Both the position numbers and the translations under genes were made by a program. Shown piece by piece: positions 1 to 5,108 of a stretch of DNA of 10,851 nt (position 1 is its first letter; each line of letters opens with the position of its first letter). This DNA comes from SIG480 sp045636165. GTDB lineage: Bacteria; Bacillota; Clostridia; Oscillospirales; JAAYXM01. The stretch lies in NCBI GenBank assembly GCA_045636165.1, contig JAZTWZ010000099.1, positions 1 to 10,851 on the forward strand, in the 5' to 3' direction. A model generated the notes under the pieces. It made no database searches. It worked only from the letters and a program-made list of their open reading frames with translations, and had not been told where the DNA came from.

Positions 1-750
1 TGCAGGAACGACAAATGCGATATATACCGACATCGCAGGCATCATAACATTCATAAGTCCGTTTGTCTGCTTTGTCTGCTCGTTCATCGGTGCACCCTGG
101 AAGCGTCGCATAAGCCAGCCTGAGAACCAGGATGTAACACCAGAAAGAATCGGAATTATCCAGAGCGGTGTGATGTACTTAAAGTTCGGAATCGCCGAAA
201 GGTCAATTCCGAAGAAATCAAAGCTTACACCGTTTAATACCGGCGCAATCTCAGTAAAGAGATTACCGTAGTCCTTTACATAAGACGCAACGCCCATTTC
301 AAGCATATATGCGCTCTTTGCAGCAGCGCCCGTGATTCCTGCCGTAACGCCGGAAGCCTTAAGTACTTCTGCCATCTTCGCAATCTGGTCGGGAGTTATG
401 CCGAAGATGTGAGTAAGCGGCTGACGGACGACGGAGTAAAGACCTATCATAATAGGAAGCGTAATGAGAAGCGGAAGACATCCGCCGAACATTGAAACTC
501 CTTCCTTCTTATAGAGCTTTGAAACCTCTATGGAATACTTTTCTTTGTCGTTTTTGTATCTTCTTTCAAGCTCCTTGAGCTGCGGCTGAAGCCTGTTCAT
601 CTCAAGCATACTCTTCTTGCTCTTCATCTGGAACGGAAGAATAATGAACTTTGAAAGAATGGTAAACAAAATAATGGCAACGCCATAGTTATTTATGAGG
701 TTGTAGCACCATTTGAGGAGAACTCCAAAAATGTCTGACAAGAAACCCAT
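1..750 (-). CDS. yidC: YidC/Oxa1/Alb3 membrane protein insertase, C-terminus beyond the left edge
   Basis: This gene encodes the membrane insertase that helps inner-membrane proteins fold into the bilayer, alone or with SecYEG. The first 250 codons are visible in one open frame; the 3' end lies outside the window. The start is the ATG at 748-750, with an AGAAGGTG ribosome site at 757-764. Residues 22-40 form the first membrane segment, followed by a charged cytoplasmic hairpin (about 42-82). Further hydrophobic segments lie near 88-108, 192-212 and 232-250. Lys34, in the LSKFIILP stretch, sits where the groove arginine of B. subtilis-type YidC lies; Lys at this place is my reading, not a measured alignment. 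There is no large N-terminal domain and no lipobox, so this is the short Gram-positive form. It follows yidD by 23 bases on the same strand. Confidence 0.95.
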   Translation of the reverse strand, partial: MGFLSDIFGVLLKWCYNLINNYGVAIILFTILSKFIILPFQMKSKKSMLEMNRLQPQLKELERRYKNDKEKYSIEVSKLYKKEGVSMFGGCLPLLITLPIMIGLYSVVRQPLTHIFGITPDQIAKMAEVLKASGVTAGITGAAAKSAYMLEMGVASYVKDYGNLFTEIAPVLNGVSFDFFGIDLSAIPNFKYITPLWIIPILSGVTSWFSGWLMRRFQGAPMNEQTKQTNGLMNVMMPAMSVYIAFVVPA

Positions 751-773
751 ATTTTTCACCTTCTTTTATTTTT

Positions 774-986
774 TCAAGGAACGGGATCGTATCCGCTTTT
801 TTTCGAAAACGGGTGACACCGGAGTAGTCGCCTTACGGCAAGGTATCCGCCCTTTATCGCGCCGTATTTCTCAAGCGCCTCCAAGGCATACTGCGAGCAG
901 GTAGGATAAAACCTGCAGCACGGAGCTTTGTAGGGTGAGATAAACCGGCGATAAAACTTCACGATTAAAATGAGAAGACTCTTCAT
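774..986 (-). CDS. yidD: YidD membrane protein insertion efficiency factor
   Basis: This is a 70-residue member of the YidD (DUF37) family, a small membrane-associated protein that aids YidC-dependent insertion. Family signatures are intact: RFISPYK at 14-20, CCRFYPTCSQYA at 23-34 with its conserved cysteines, GYLAVRRLLRCHPF at 47-60, and the terminal GYDPVP at 65-70. An amphipathic N-terminus (KSLLILIVKFYRRF) fits membrane association. The ATG overlaps the rnpA stop as ATGA (983-986), and a GGAGGAG site lies at 992-998 inside rnpA, so translation is probably coupled. The length matches the short end of the family. The rnpA-yidD-yidC order is the usual one. Confidence 0.96.
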   Translation of the reverse strand: MKSLLILIVKFYRRFISPYKAPCCRFYPTCSQYALEALEKYGAIKGGYLAVRRLLRCHPFSKKSGYDPVP

Positions 987-1330
987 TTCTGCTCCTCCGA
1001 AAGAATACCTAAACTTCCTGCTAATTTGAGCAGATTCTTCTCTATATCCGAATATGCAACTTCACTCGCGCGGACTCGTGCGACAATTATAATGTCAAAG
1101 CCCGTTCTAAATCGCAATTCGTTTCTCCGATACGCCTCGCGGATGCGACGGCGCACGCGATTTCGCACAACTGCCTTTCCGACCTTTGTGCTGACCGTAA
1201 TACCGATACGGTTTGAGGCATTTTTATTTTTTCTTGCATACATCGCAAGAACGGGAGTTACCGCGTTCTTTCCTTTGCGGTACAAAAAACGAAAATCCCT
1301 GTTTTTTTTGATAGACACCGTGTTTTTCAT
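983..1330 (-). CDS. rnpA: Ribonuclease P protein component
   Basis: This 115-residue protein subunit of RNase P binds the catalytic RNA and pre-tRNA leader during 5' maturation of tRNAs. The RNR signature is clear: a very basic stretch at 49-68 (KVGKAVVRNRVRRRIREAYR). Upstream are the typical N-terminal KNRDFRFLYRKGK (9-21) and the RIGITVS strand (41-47). The length is normal for the family. The start at 1328-1330 has GGAGA (1338-1342) as its ribosome site. rnpA lies 123 bases downstream of rpmH with two hairpins between them. It overlaps yidD by four bases. Confidence 0.97.
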   Translation of the reverse strand: MKNTVSIKKNRDFRFLYRKGKNAVTPVLAMYARKNKNASNRIGITVSTKVGKAVVRNRVRRRIREAYRRNELRFRTGFDIIIVARVRASEVAYSDIEKNLLKLAGSLGILSEEQK

Positions 1331-1342
1331 AAAAATTTCTCC

Positions 1343-1392
1343 AAATAAAAAGAAAAAGCCCGAAACGGATAAATCCGAAGGCTACATGGGCT
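1343..1392 (-). terminator. Terminator-like hairpin between rpmH and rnpA
   Basis: Read on the minus strand, AGCCC (1388-1392) pairs with GGGCT (1357-1361), and an inner CGGAT/ATCCG stem lies at 1366-1377. The structure is followed directly by a T-rich run (TTTTCTTTTT, 1347-1356). This is the form of an intrinsic terminator, sitting just upstream of the rnpA ribosome site. Because rnpA has no obvious promoter after it, partial read-through (attenuation) from the rpmH promoter is the likely reading; this is inference. Confidence 0.55.
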
Positions 1393-1403
1393 AAATCTTT
1401 TTG

Positions 1404-1440
1404 GGTGCGGCATCGCCGCTATTTATGCTGCTTCCGCACC
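1404..1440 (-). other. Hairpin downstream of rpmH
   Basis: A perfect 7-bp stem, GGTGCGG (1434-1440 on the minus strand) with CCGCACC (1404-1410), encloses a 23-base loop in which GCAT/ATGC can also pair. It starts 13 bases after the rpmH stop. It is followed by an AAAAAG tract rather than T residues, so it looks more like an mRNA 3'-end stabiliser or processing site than a terminator. Confidence 0.4.
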
Positions 1441-1453
1441 GTTTTCTCCTGAC

Positions 1454-1588
1454 TTAGTGAGTAAGCCTTGCTCTACCCTTTGCACGGCGAGCTGAAAGAA
1501 CCTTGCGACCATTGCGGGTAGCCATTCTCTTGCGGAAACCGTGAACCTTTGAGCGATGAAGCTTCTTCGGCTGATAAGTACGAACCAT
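1454..1588 (-). CDS. rpmH: Large ribosomal subunit protein bL34
   Basis: This 44-residue ribosomal protein L34 is a small, highly basic component of the 50S subunit. The translation opens MVRTYQPKKLHRSKVHGFRK and ends RAKGRARLTH, matching the family in length and in the YQPKKxHRxKxHGFRxRM and RRAKGR signatures. The start ATG at 1586-1588 is preceded by an excellent GGAGGTG site (1596-1602). The gene is read from the sigma-A promoter at 1660-1689, with a leader of about 65 bases. A longer overlapping frame at 1473-1661 is only a shadow of this gene and its leader. Confidence 0.98.
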   Translation of the reverse strand: MVRTYQPKKLHRSKVHGFRKRMATRNGRKVLSARRAKGRARLTH

Positions 1589-1659
1589 TATTTTGCACCT
1601 CCATTACTTTATACTGAAAAGCTTTGTTTAGCACACTTTTCGATACAGTGTCATTAAAC

Positions 1660-1689
1660 ATTATAAAATAAACAGGGGCAAGATGTCAA
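1660..1689 (-). promoter_or_regulatory. Sigma-A promoter for rpmH operon
   Basis: On the minus strand, a perfect TTGACA (1684-1689) and a perfect TATAAT (1660-1665) are separated by 18 bases. Transcription should begin near 1653, about 65 bases before the rpmH start. Confidence 0.85.
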
Positions 1690-1775
1690 CACCTTTTTTT
1701 ATGTTTGCGAAAAGTTGTGTTCCCATTTGAAAATATGCACTAAATATGGTATAGAAAGCTTTCTTGTCCATTTGT

Positions 1776-1811
1776 AAAAGTTGTCAATCACAAAATTAAA
1801 TTTGTGCTATA
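1776..1811 (+). repeat. Direct repeat copy 1, left border of the two-gene cassette
   Basis: These 36 bases start with AAAAGTTGTCAA and end with TTTGTGCTATA. They match 3662-3697 at 34 of 36 positions (differences at 1788 and 1792). Sequence identity stops on both sides. The copy contains a near-perfect palindrome (1788-1807) and runs into a -10 element. The two copies lie 1886 bases apart and enclose the toxin and immunity genes. Confidence 0.85.
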
Positions 1812-1813
1812 AT
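1781..1813 (+). promoter_or_regulatory. Probable promoter of the toxin cassette
   Basis: A perfect TATAAT (1808-1813) is preceded by TGC, giving an extended -10. The only -35-like hexamer, TTGTCA (1781-1786), is 21 bases upstream, which is too far for a standard sigma-A promoter, so activity would rest on the extended -10. The palindrome at 1788-1807 fills the spacer and could be a repressor site. Confidence 0.5.
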
Positions 1814-1842
1814 TTATGATACTGATGCTTTTGGGGTGAACT

Positions 1843-1868
1843 GTTATGAATTTGTGCGCATTCATAAC
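1843..1868 (+). other. Leader hairpin covering the start codon of the short leader ORF
   Basis: A perfect 9-bp stem, GTTATGAAT (1843-1851) with ATTCATAAC (1860-1868), has an 8-base loop. The flanking GCTTTTGG (1827-1834) and CCAAAGC (1868-1874) can extend it with bulges. The ATG of the 25-codon leader ORF lies inside the 5' arm, so folding would hide it from ribosomes. Confidence 0.5.
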
Positions 1869-1923
1869 CAAAGCTCCGTTTGCGCAAAGTATCCTGTTTG
1901 TATTGCAAAAGCAATACAAATAA
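1846..1923 (+). CDS. Possible 25-residue leader peptide upstream of the toxin gene
   Basis: The ORF opens ATGAATTTGTGC and ends TAA, with 25 codons; the peptide begins MNLCAFITKAPFAQ and ends LQKQYK. A strong GGGGTG Shine-Dalgarno lies at 1833-1838, seven bases before the ATG. The stop is 23 bases ahead of the toxin start. Its start codon is within one hairpin stem and its last codons form the second hairpin (1897-1920). These facts fit a regulatory leader ORF. I do not recognise the peptide. It could also be a chance ORF, since no homologue comparison is possible here. Confidence 0.35.
   Translation: MNLCAFITKAPFAQSILFVLQKQYK
1897..1920 (+). other. Leader hairpin just upstream of the toxin ribosome site
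   Basis: A perfect 10-bp stem, TTTGTATTGC (1897-1906) with GCAATACAAA (1911-1920), closes an AAAA loop. No T-run follows on the plus strand, so it is not an intrinsic terminator. It ends 12 bases before the GAAAGG site of the toxin gene. A smaller TTTGCGCAAA palindrome (1879-1888) lies between this hairpin and the first one. Confidence 0.5.
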
Positions 1924-1946
1924 ATTATAATTGAAAGGTAAAAACA

Positions 1947-3101
1947 ATGATTATTAAAAATTCAAATAACAATTGGATAATTAAAAATCCACTATTTAAA
2001 AACAATGACCGAGGCTTCTATTACGATTTCGGAAAAGGCAAAAATTTTGAGAAGGATGATTTCTTAGAGGGATTTAATGACCCGTTCGGAGAAAAAGAAC
2101 GAAAAGAAAGGCTTGAAAAAATTCGTGTTAAACCCGATAATCAAAGCTGGTCTTCTCAAGGTATGCTCTCTTCGCAAACCGACCCGTTTCTTGAAGGGTT
2201 TAACGGAATATCAACCGAAGAAAACAAAATGACGCCCGATTTGTTTAAAAAAACAACCGGCATATTAAGTCCACAGCTTCCCTACGATACCGACCGTGTA
2301 TCGAATGACTTGCAGAATGCTTTTCGCGGCTCTCAATTTGATGGCGCATTGAAGCCAATAACTCAAAGACTCAATTCTTCTTCTACGATAACCCCTGCTA
2401 TCAATCGAAATCTGAACGCCAAAAACGAATTTGAGCACGCCATTGGAGACCCTAACAAAGAACCTGTTGTAACACAGTATTCTGCTAATACTAAAGAAAG
2501 TTTTATTGATAAAGTTTTCTCAAAAGAGGTTAATAATAATATTTATACTTCAAAAGGCAACAGTTACACAGAAAAAAGCAAGGGCACCATTGGAATTTCC
2601 AAATCAGATTATTATTATGCCGAAAAAGACGGTAAACGTTATCGTGCAAACAGTTTGGAAACTGTAAACTATTATGATTGGAATTCTATTGACGAGAATT
2701 TTTTAAATGGAAAATTCCTGGATATAATTGACGAAGCGAACAAAAATCCTACCCATATTTTACGAGTTCTTACCCAGTCTGTTGACGGAGACCTGGATTT
2801 CAAGTTGAAACTTGATGAAAATACACTATACCTTATAAATGGTGTTCTGTACAACAAAAATGAAGCTGGAAATTTTGTTTGGGCTTACTTTTTGGAGTCC
2901 CATAAGTACTCCGGGCTTTTCAGTGGTGCTCTTGCACAAGGCGGAACGCTTTTGTCTTCGTTATCTAAAATGAACGGTACTGCACGATTAGACGAAGAAT
3001 GGGATCGAAGCGCACGATGGGCAGGAATAAGATATTATTATGAAAAGAACAACAAATTGCCACTTTATTACTATTTGTATGGTAATAAAATAAAATATTA
3101 A
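1947..3101 (+). CDS. Putative polymorphic toxin with a C-terminal type 44 (Ntox44-like) domain
   Basis: This is a 384-residue hydrophilic protein with no signal peptide and no membrane segment. The N-terminal ~220 residues are low in recognisable features, except for an eight-residue motif present twice: DDFLEGFN (37-44) and DPFLEGFN (79-86). Residues ~240-384 look like the type 44 toxin domain found at the C-terminus of polymorphic toxins. The supporting blocks are DFK at 284-286, NGVLYNKNEAGNF at 298-310, GALAQGG at 327-333, and LDEEWDRSARWAGIRYYYEKN spread over 348-368. This match is from memory of the family pattern and was not computed. The start ATG has GAAAGG at 1933-1938. Spot counts of single 60-base lines give 27-33% GC, against 53% in a dnaA line and 63% in a gyrB line, suggesting acquisition from elsewhere. 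The membrane-anchored gene 18 bases downstream is the likely immunity partner. The delivery route is unknown: no LXG or Rhs region is seen. Confidence 0.65.
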   Translation: MIIKNSNNNWIIKNPLFKNNDRGFYYDFGKGKNFEKDDFLEGFNDPFGEKERKERLEKIRVKPDNQSWSSQGMLSSQTDPFLEGFNGISTEENKMTPDLFKKTTGILSPQLPYDTDRVSNDLQNAFRGSQFDGALKPITQRLNSSSTITPAINRNLNAKNEFEHAIGDPNKEPVVTQYSANTKESFIDKVFSKEVNNNIYTSKGNSYTEKSKGTIGISKSDYYYAEKDGKRYRANSLETVNYYDWNSIDENFLNGKFLDIIDEANKNPTHILRVLTQSVDGDLDFKLKLDENTLYLINGVLYNKNEAGNFVWAYFLESHKYSGLFSGALAQGGTLLSSLSKMNGTARLDEEWDRSARWAGIRYYYEKNNKLPLYYYLYGNKIKY

Positions 3102-3119
3102 ATTAATGGAGTGACCTTT

Positions 3120-3551
3120 ATGAAAAAAGTTATCTTTTATCTGCCTCTATGTGCTTTAATTGCCGTGTTACTTTTTCAATTCGCATGGACAAACATAAAT
3201 ATTGATAATGTAAATGAACAAGAGCGATATTTCAGAAAAATAAATGAAATTATCAAGGACTTGGAATTTCATTCAGCCAAGGCAGAAGACGGTAAAATTA
3301 TACTTTATAACAACAAATATGAACCAATATGCGAAATCCCCTTTGAGAGTTACGATAAAAGCATAAAGTTCATAGGAGCGCATAAAGACGATGGCATCGT
3401 TTATTTTATCACAGCCGGAGCTGTTGATGATGAATGGGGAATTATGTTCGTTAACGATGGCTCTGACAGTATGATGGACGGAATTGGAAGTGTAACCAAG
3501 ATAAGTGGCAATTCATATGAATACGACACCATGAACAAATATATGCAATAA
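3120..3551 (+). CDS. Putative membrane-anchored immunity protein for the upstream toxin
   Basis: This is a 143-residue protein I do not recognise by name. After KK, residues 4-23 form one hydrophobic segment. By the positive-inside rule the remaining ~120 residues face outward. There is no lipobox around Cys11 and no clear signal-peptidase site, so I read it as a signal anchor. The exposed part looks like a small mainly-beta domain, with strands near 58-66, 82-87, 93-100 and 106-111. It has an acidic patch AVDDEWG at 101-107 and ends in SGNSYEYDT. I chose the ATG at 3120-3122 because GGAG (3108-3111) lies eight bases before it; a GTG at 3111 would overlap that site. The pairing with the toxin (18-base gap, shared terminator, similar AT-rich composition) is the only evidence for an immunity role. 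Confidence 0.55.
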   Translation: MKKVIFYLPLCALIAVLLFQFAWTNINIDNVNEQERYFRKINEIIKDLEFHSAKAEDGKIILYNNKYEPICEIPFESYDKSIKFIGAHKDDGIVYFITAGAVDDEWGIMFVNDGSDSMMDGIGSVTKISGNSYEYDTMNKYMQ

Positions 3552-3596
3552 AAGTTTTGCCGAATACTTAATCTAAACTCACATTCGCTTCCCTTA

Positions 3597-3631
3597 CCCC
3601 TGCGATTTTTCGCAGGGGTTTCTTCTTTTTT
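3597..3631 (+). terminator. Intrinsic terminator ending the toxin-immunity unit
   Basis: A perfect 9-bp stem, CCCCTGCGA (3597-3605) with TCGCAGGGG (3610-3618), has a TTTT loop and is followed by TTTCTTCTTTTTT (3619-3631). It lies 45 bases after the immunity stop and should insulate dnaA from cassette transcription. There is no T-run on the minus strand, so it works in one direction. Confidence 0.92.
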
Positions 3632-3650
3632 CGACCTTTTTCCCCCTCAA

Positions 3651-3672
3651 AAAAGTTGTCAAAAAGTTGTCA
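3651..3672 (+). repeat. Tandem pair of 11-bp elements upstream of dnaA
   Basis: AAAAGTTGTCA occurs twice without a gap (3651-3661 and 3662-3672), so the copies lie about one helical turn apart. The same element opens repeat copy 1 (1776-1786), and a variant is at 1710-1719. Such phasing suggests a protein-binding site; the protein is unknown. Confidence 0.55.
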
Positions 3673-3697
3673 AGCACGAAATTAAATTTGTGCTATA
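3662..3697 (+). repeat. Direct repeat copy 2, right border of the cassette
   Basis: This is the second copy of the 36-base repeat (34/36 identical to 1776-1811). It holds the 20-bp near-palindrome at 3674-3693, with GCAC and GTGC arms, immediately followed by an extended -10-like TGCTATACT (3691-3699). It lies in the dnaA upstream region just before an alternating TA tract (3694-3714). It could serve as a second, upstream dnaA promoter. Confidence 0.8.
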
Positions 3698-3725
3698 CTA
3701 TATATATATTATATGTAAGAATGTG

Positions 3726-3754
3726 TTTACTTTTTGCACAGTTTCTGCTATAAT
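3726..3754 (+). promoter_or_regulatory. dnaA promoter with a DnaA-box-like site in the spacer
   Basis: TTTACT (3726-3731) and a perfect TATAAT (3749-3754) are 17 bases apart, and TGC before the -10 makes it extended. TTTTGCACA at 3732-3740 fits the relaxed DnaA box TTWTNCACA and fills the bases right after the -35, so bound DnaA would block RNA polymerase. Transcription should start near 3761, about 28 bases before the dnaA ATG. Confidence 0.75.
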
Positions 3755-3788
3755 AAATCTATAATAATAAAGTGGGGGAAAATCATCT

Positions 3789-5096
3789 ATGAACAACGCA
3801 AGCGACATCTGGAATAGTGTTCTGCGTGTTATGAGAGAAGAACTCAAAATGAGTCAGACCACGCTCAATACCTGGTTTGACGACATCGAAGCTGCAGAGT
3901 TTTCCGATAACTCTCTGCTCCTTCTCACTACGGCGGAATTCAAGAAGGGCATCATTCTTCAGAATTACTCTGAAATGATTAAAAATGCTCTCTTTGAACT
4001 CTTCTCCGTACCTATCGAATTTAAACTTCTTACCAGAGACGAATACGAAGACGGTAAGAACCCTTCAATGAAGGTAACTCCTATTGATTATGAATATTCT
4101 TTTGAGAAGTTCATCGTAGGTAACTCAAACAAGTTTGCTCACGCGGCCGCAAAGGCTGTTGCGACAAACCCGGGCTCATCCTATAATCCGCTTCTTATCC
4201 ACGGCGAAAGCGGTCTTGGAAAAACTCACCTTCTCTATGCGATTGCAGGAACGGTGAAGAAGAATAACCCTGGCGCAAAAATTACTTATGTAAAGAGCGA
4301 AGATTTTACGAACGAGCTTATTTCGGCTCTCCAGCGTCACACTCTTGACGATTTCCGCGATAAATACAGAAATACCGACATCCTTCTGGTTGACGATATC
4401 CAGTTCATCGCAGGAAAAGACAGCACGCAGGAGGAATTTTTCCATACCTTTAACGCGCTTTACGAATCTAAAAAGCAGATAGTTCTTACATCCGATCGTC
4501 CGCCAAAGGAAATGGCAAAGCTTGAGGATAGACTCCGCACTCGCTTTGAGTGGGGTCTTCTTGCGGATATTGAACCGCCTGATTTTGAAACGAGAATGGC
4601 GATTATCAGCCTAAAGGCAAATCTCATCGGTCTTTCTCTTACAATCGAGCAGAAAGAGCTTATCGCAAATAATGTTACGGCTAATGTCCGTCAGCTTGAG
4701 GGCGCAGTACATAAGCTCCTCGCCTACCGTGACCTTTTAGAGGATGTTGACGGTATGCAGGCTGCAGAACGCGCTATACGCGATATATTTGCCGAAAATC
4801 CGTGGATTAACCCGACACCCGAGTTCATTATCAAGGCTGTTGCAAAATACTTTGAAATAAACCCTGAAGACATTACGGGTAAGGATCGCTCACAGAAGAT
4901 GATTGAGCCGAGAAAAATCGCTATGTATATGGTACGCGATATGACTCACCTCTCATTCCCGAAGATGGGCGAGGTCTTCAATAAAGACCACTCTACCGTT
5001 AAATATGCTATCGACTCTCTCGAAGAACAGCTCAAAGACGATGCAGTTCTCCGTGAAAAGATTCAGGATGTTAAGAGCTCAGTTCTTACTCCCTGA
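3789..5096 (+). CDS. dnaA: Chromosomal replication initiator protein DnaA
   Basis: This is the AAA+ ATPase that binds DnaA boxes, melts oriC and loads the helicase. At 435 residues it is slightly short, owing to a small linker (domain II, about 85-100). Domain I is 1-85. The AAA+ core starts at YSFEKFIVGNSNKFAHAAA (103-121). Walker A GESGLGKT is at 139-146, Walker B ILLVDDIQ at 198-205, box VII DRLRTRFEWGL at 247-257 with the arginine finger probably Arg252, and sensor II NVRQLEG at 299-305. The DNA-binding domain IV has the DHSTV signature at 400-404, but the residues before it are FNK where B. subtilis and E. coli have GGR. The ATG at 3789 has GGGGGA at 3774-3779. It lies downstream of its own promoter and directly ahead of the origin. 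Confidence 0.99.
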   Translation: MNNASDIWNSVLRVMREELKMSQTTLNTWFDDIEAAEFSDNSLLLLTTAEFKKGIILQNYSEMIKNALFELFSVPIEFKLLTRDEYEDGKNPSMKVTPIDYEYSFEKFIVGNSNKFAHAAAKAVATNPGSSYNPLLIHGESGLGKTHLLYAIAGTVKKNNPGAKITYVKSEDFTNELISALQRHTLDDFRDKYRNTDILLVDDIQFIAGKDSTQEEFFHTFNALYESKKQIVLTSDRPPKEMAKLEDRLRTRFEWGLLADIEPPDFETRMAIISLKANLIGLSLTIEQKELIANNVTANVRQLEGAVHKLLAYRDLLEDVDGMQAAERAIRDIFAENPWINPTPEFIIKAVAKYFEINPEDITGKDRSQKMIEPRKIAMYMVRDMTHLSFPKMGEVFNKDHSTVKYAIDSLEEQLKDDAVLREKIQDVKSSVLTP

Positions 5097-5108
5097 TAAG
5101 CATAACTT

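Larger units (their letters stand above)
1589..1946. other. Divergent intergenic region between rpmH and the accessory cassette
   Basis: These 358 bases contain no long gene. From left to right they hold the rpmH leader and promoter (minus strand, to 1689), a T-rich stretch, one AAAAGTTGTG element (1710-1719), a perfect AGAAAGCTTTCT palindrome (1753-1764), and direct-repeat copy 1 with a plus-strand promoter (1776-1813). After that comes a structured leader with a short ORF (1814-1946). I found no good DnaA boxes here, unlike the dnaA-dnaN gap. Confidence 0.7.

Noticed and set aside
1026..1394. 122-residue plus-strand frame across rnpA
   Set aside because: It is antisense to the well-supported rnpA gene and resembles no family; no ribosome site supports it.
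1473..1661. 62-residue minus-strand frame overlapping rpmH
   Set aside because: It runs through the rpmH promoter -10 area and leader and is out of frame with the clear L34 protein; it is a shadow.
3111..3122. GTG start at 3111 for the immunity gene
   Set aside because: It would overlap the GGAG ribosome site that fits the ATG at 3120.
3147..3155. Lipoprotein signal at Cys11 of the immunity protein
   Set aside because: The residues before the Cys are L-P-L rather than a lipobox, and the Cys lies in the middle of the hydrophobic segment.
1776..3697. Insertion-sequence origin of the cassette with target-site duplication
   Set aside because: No transposase, no terminal inverted repeats, and a 36-bp duplication is far longer than IS target duplications.
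3685..3722. dif-like XerCD site near the TA tract
   Set aside because: TATATATTATATGTAA resembles the AT-rich middle of Bacillota dif sites, but the XerC and XerD arms do not match and dif belongs near the terminus.
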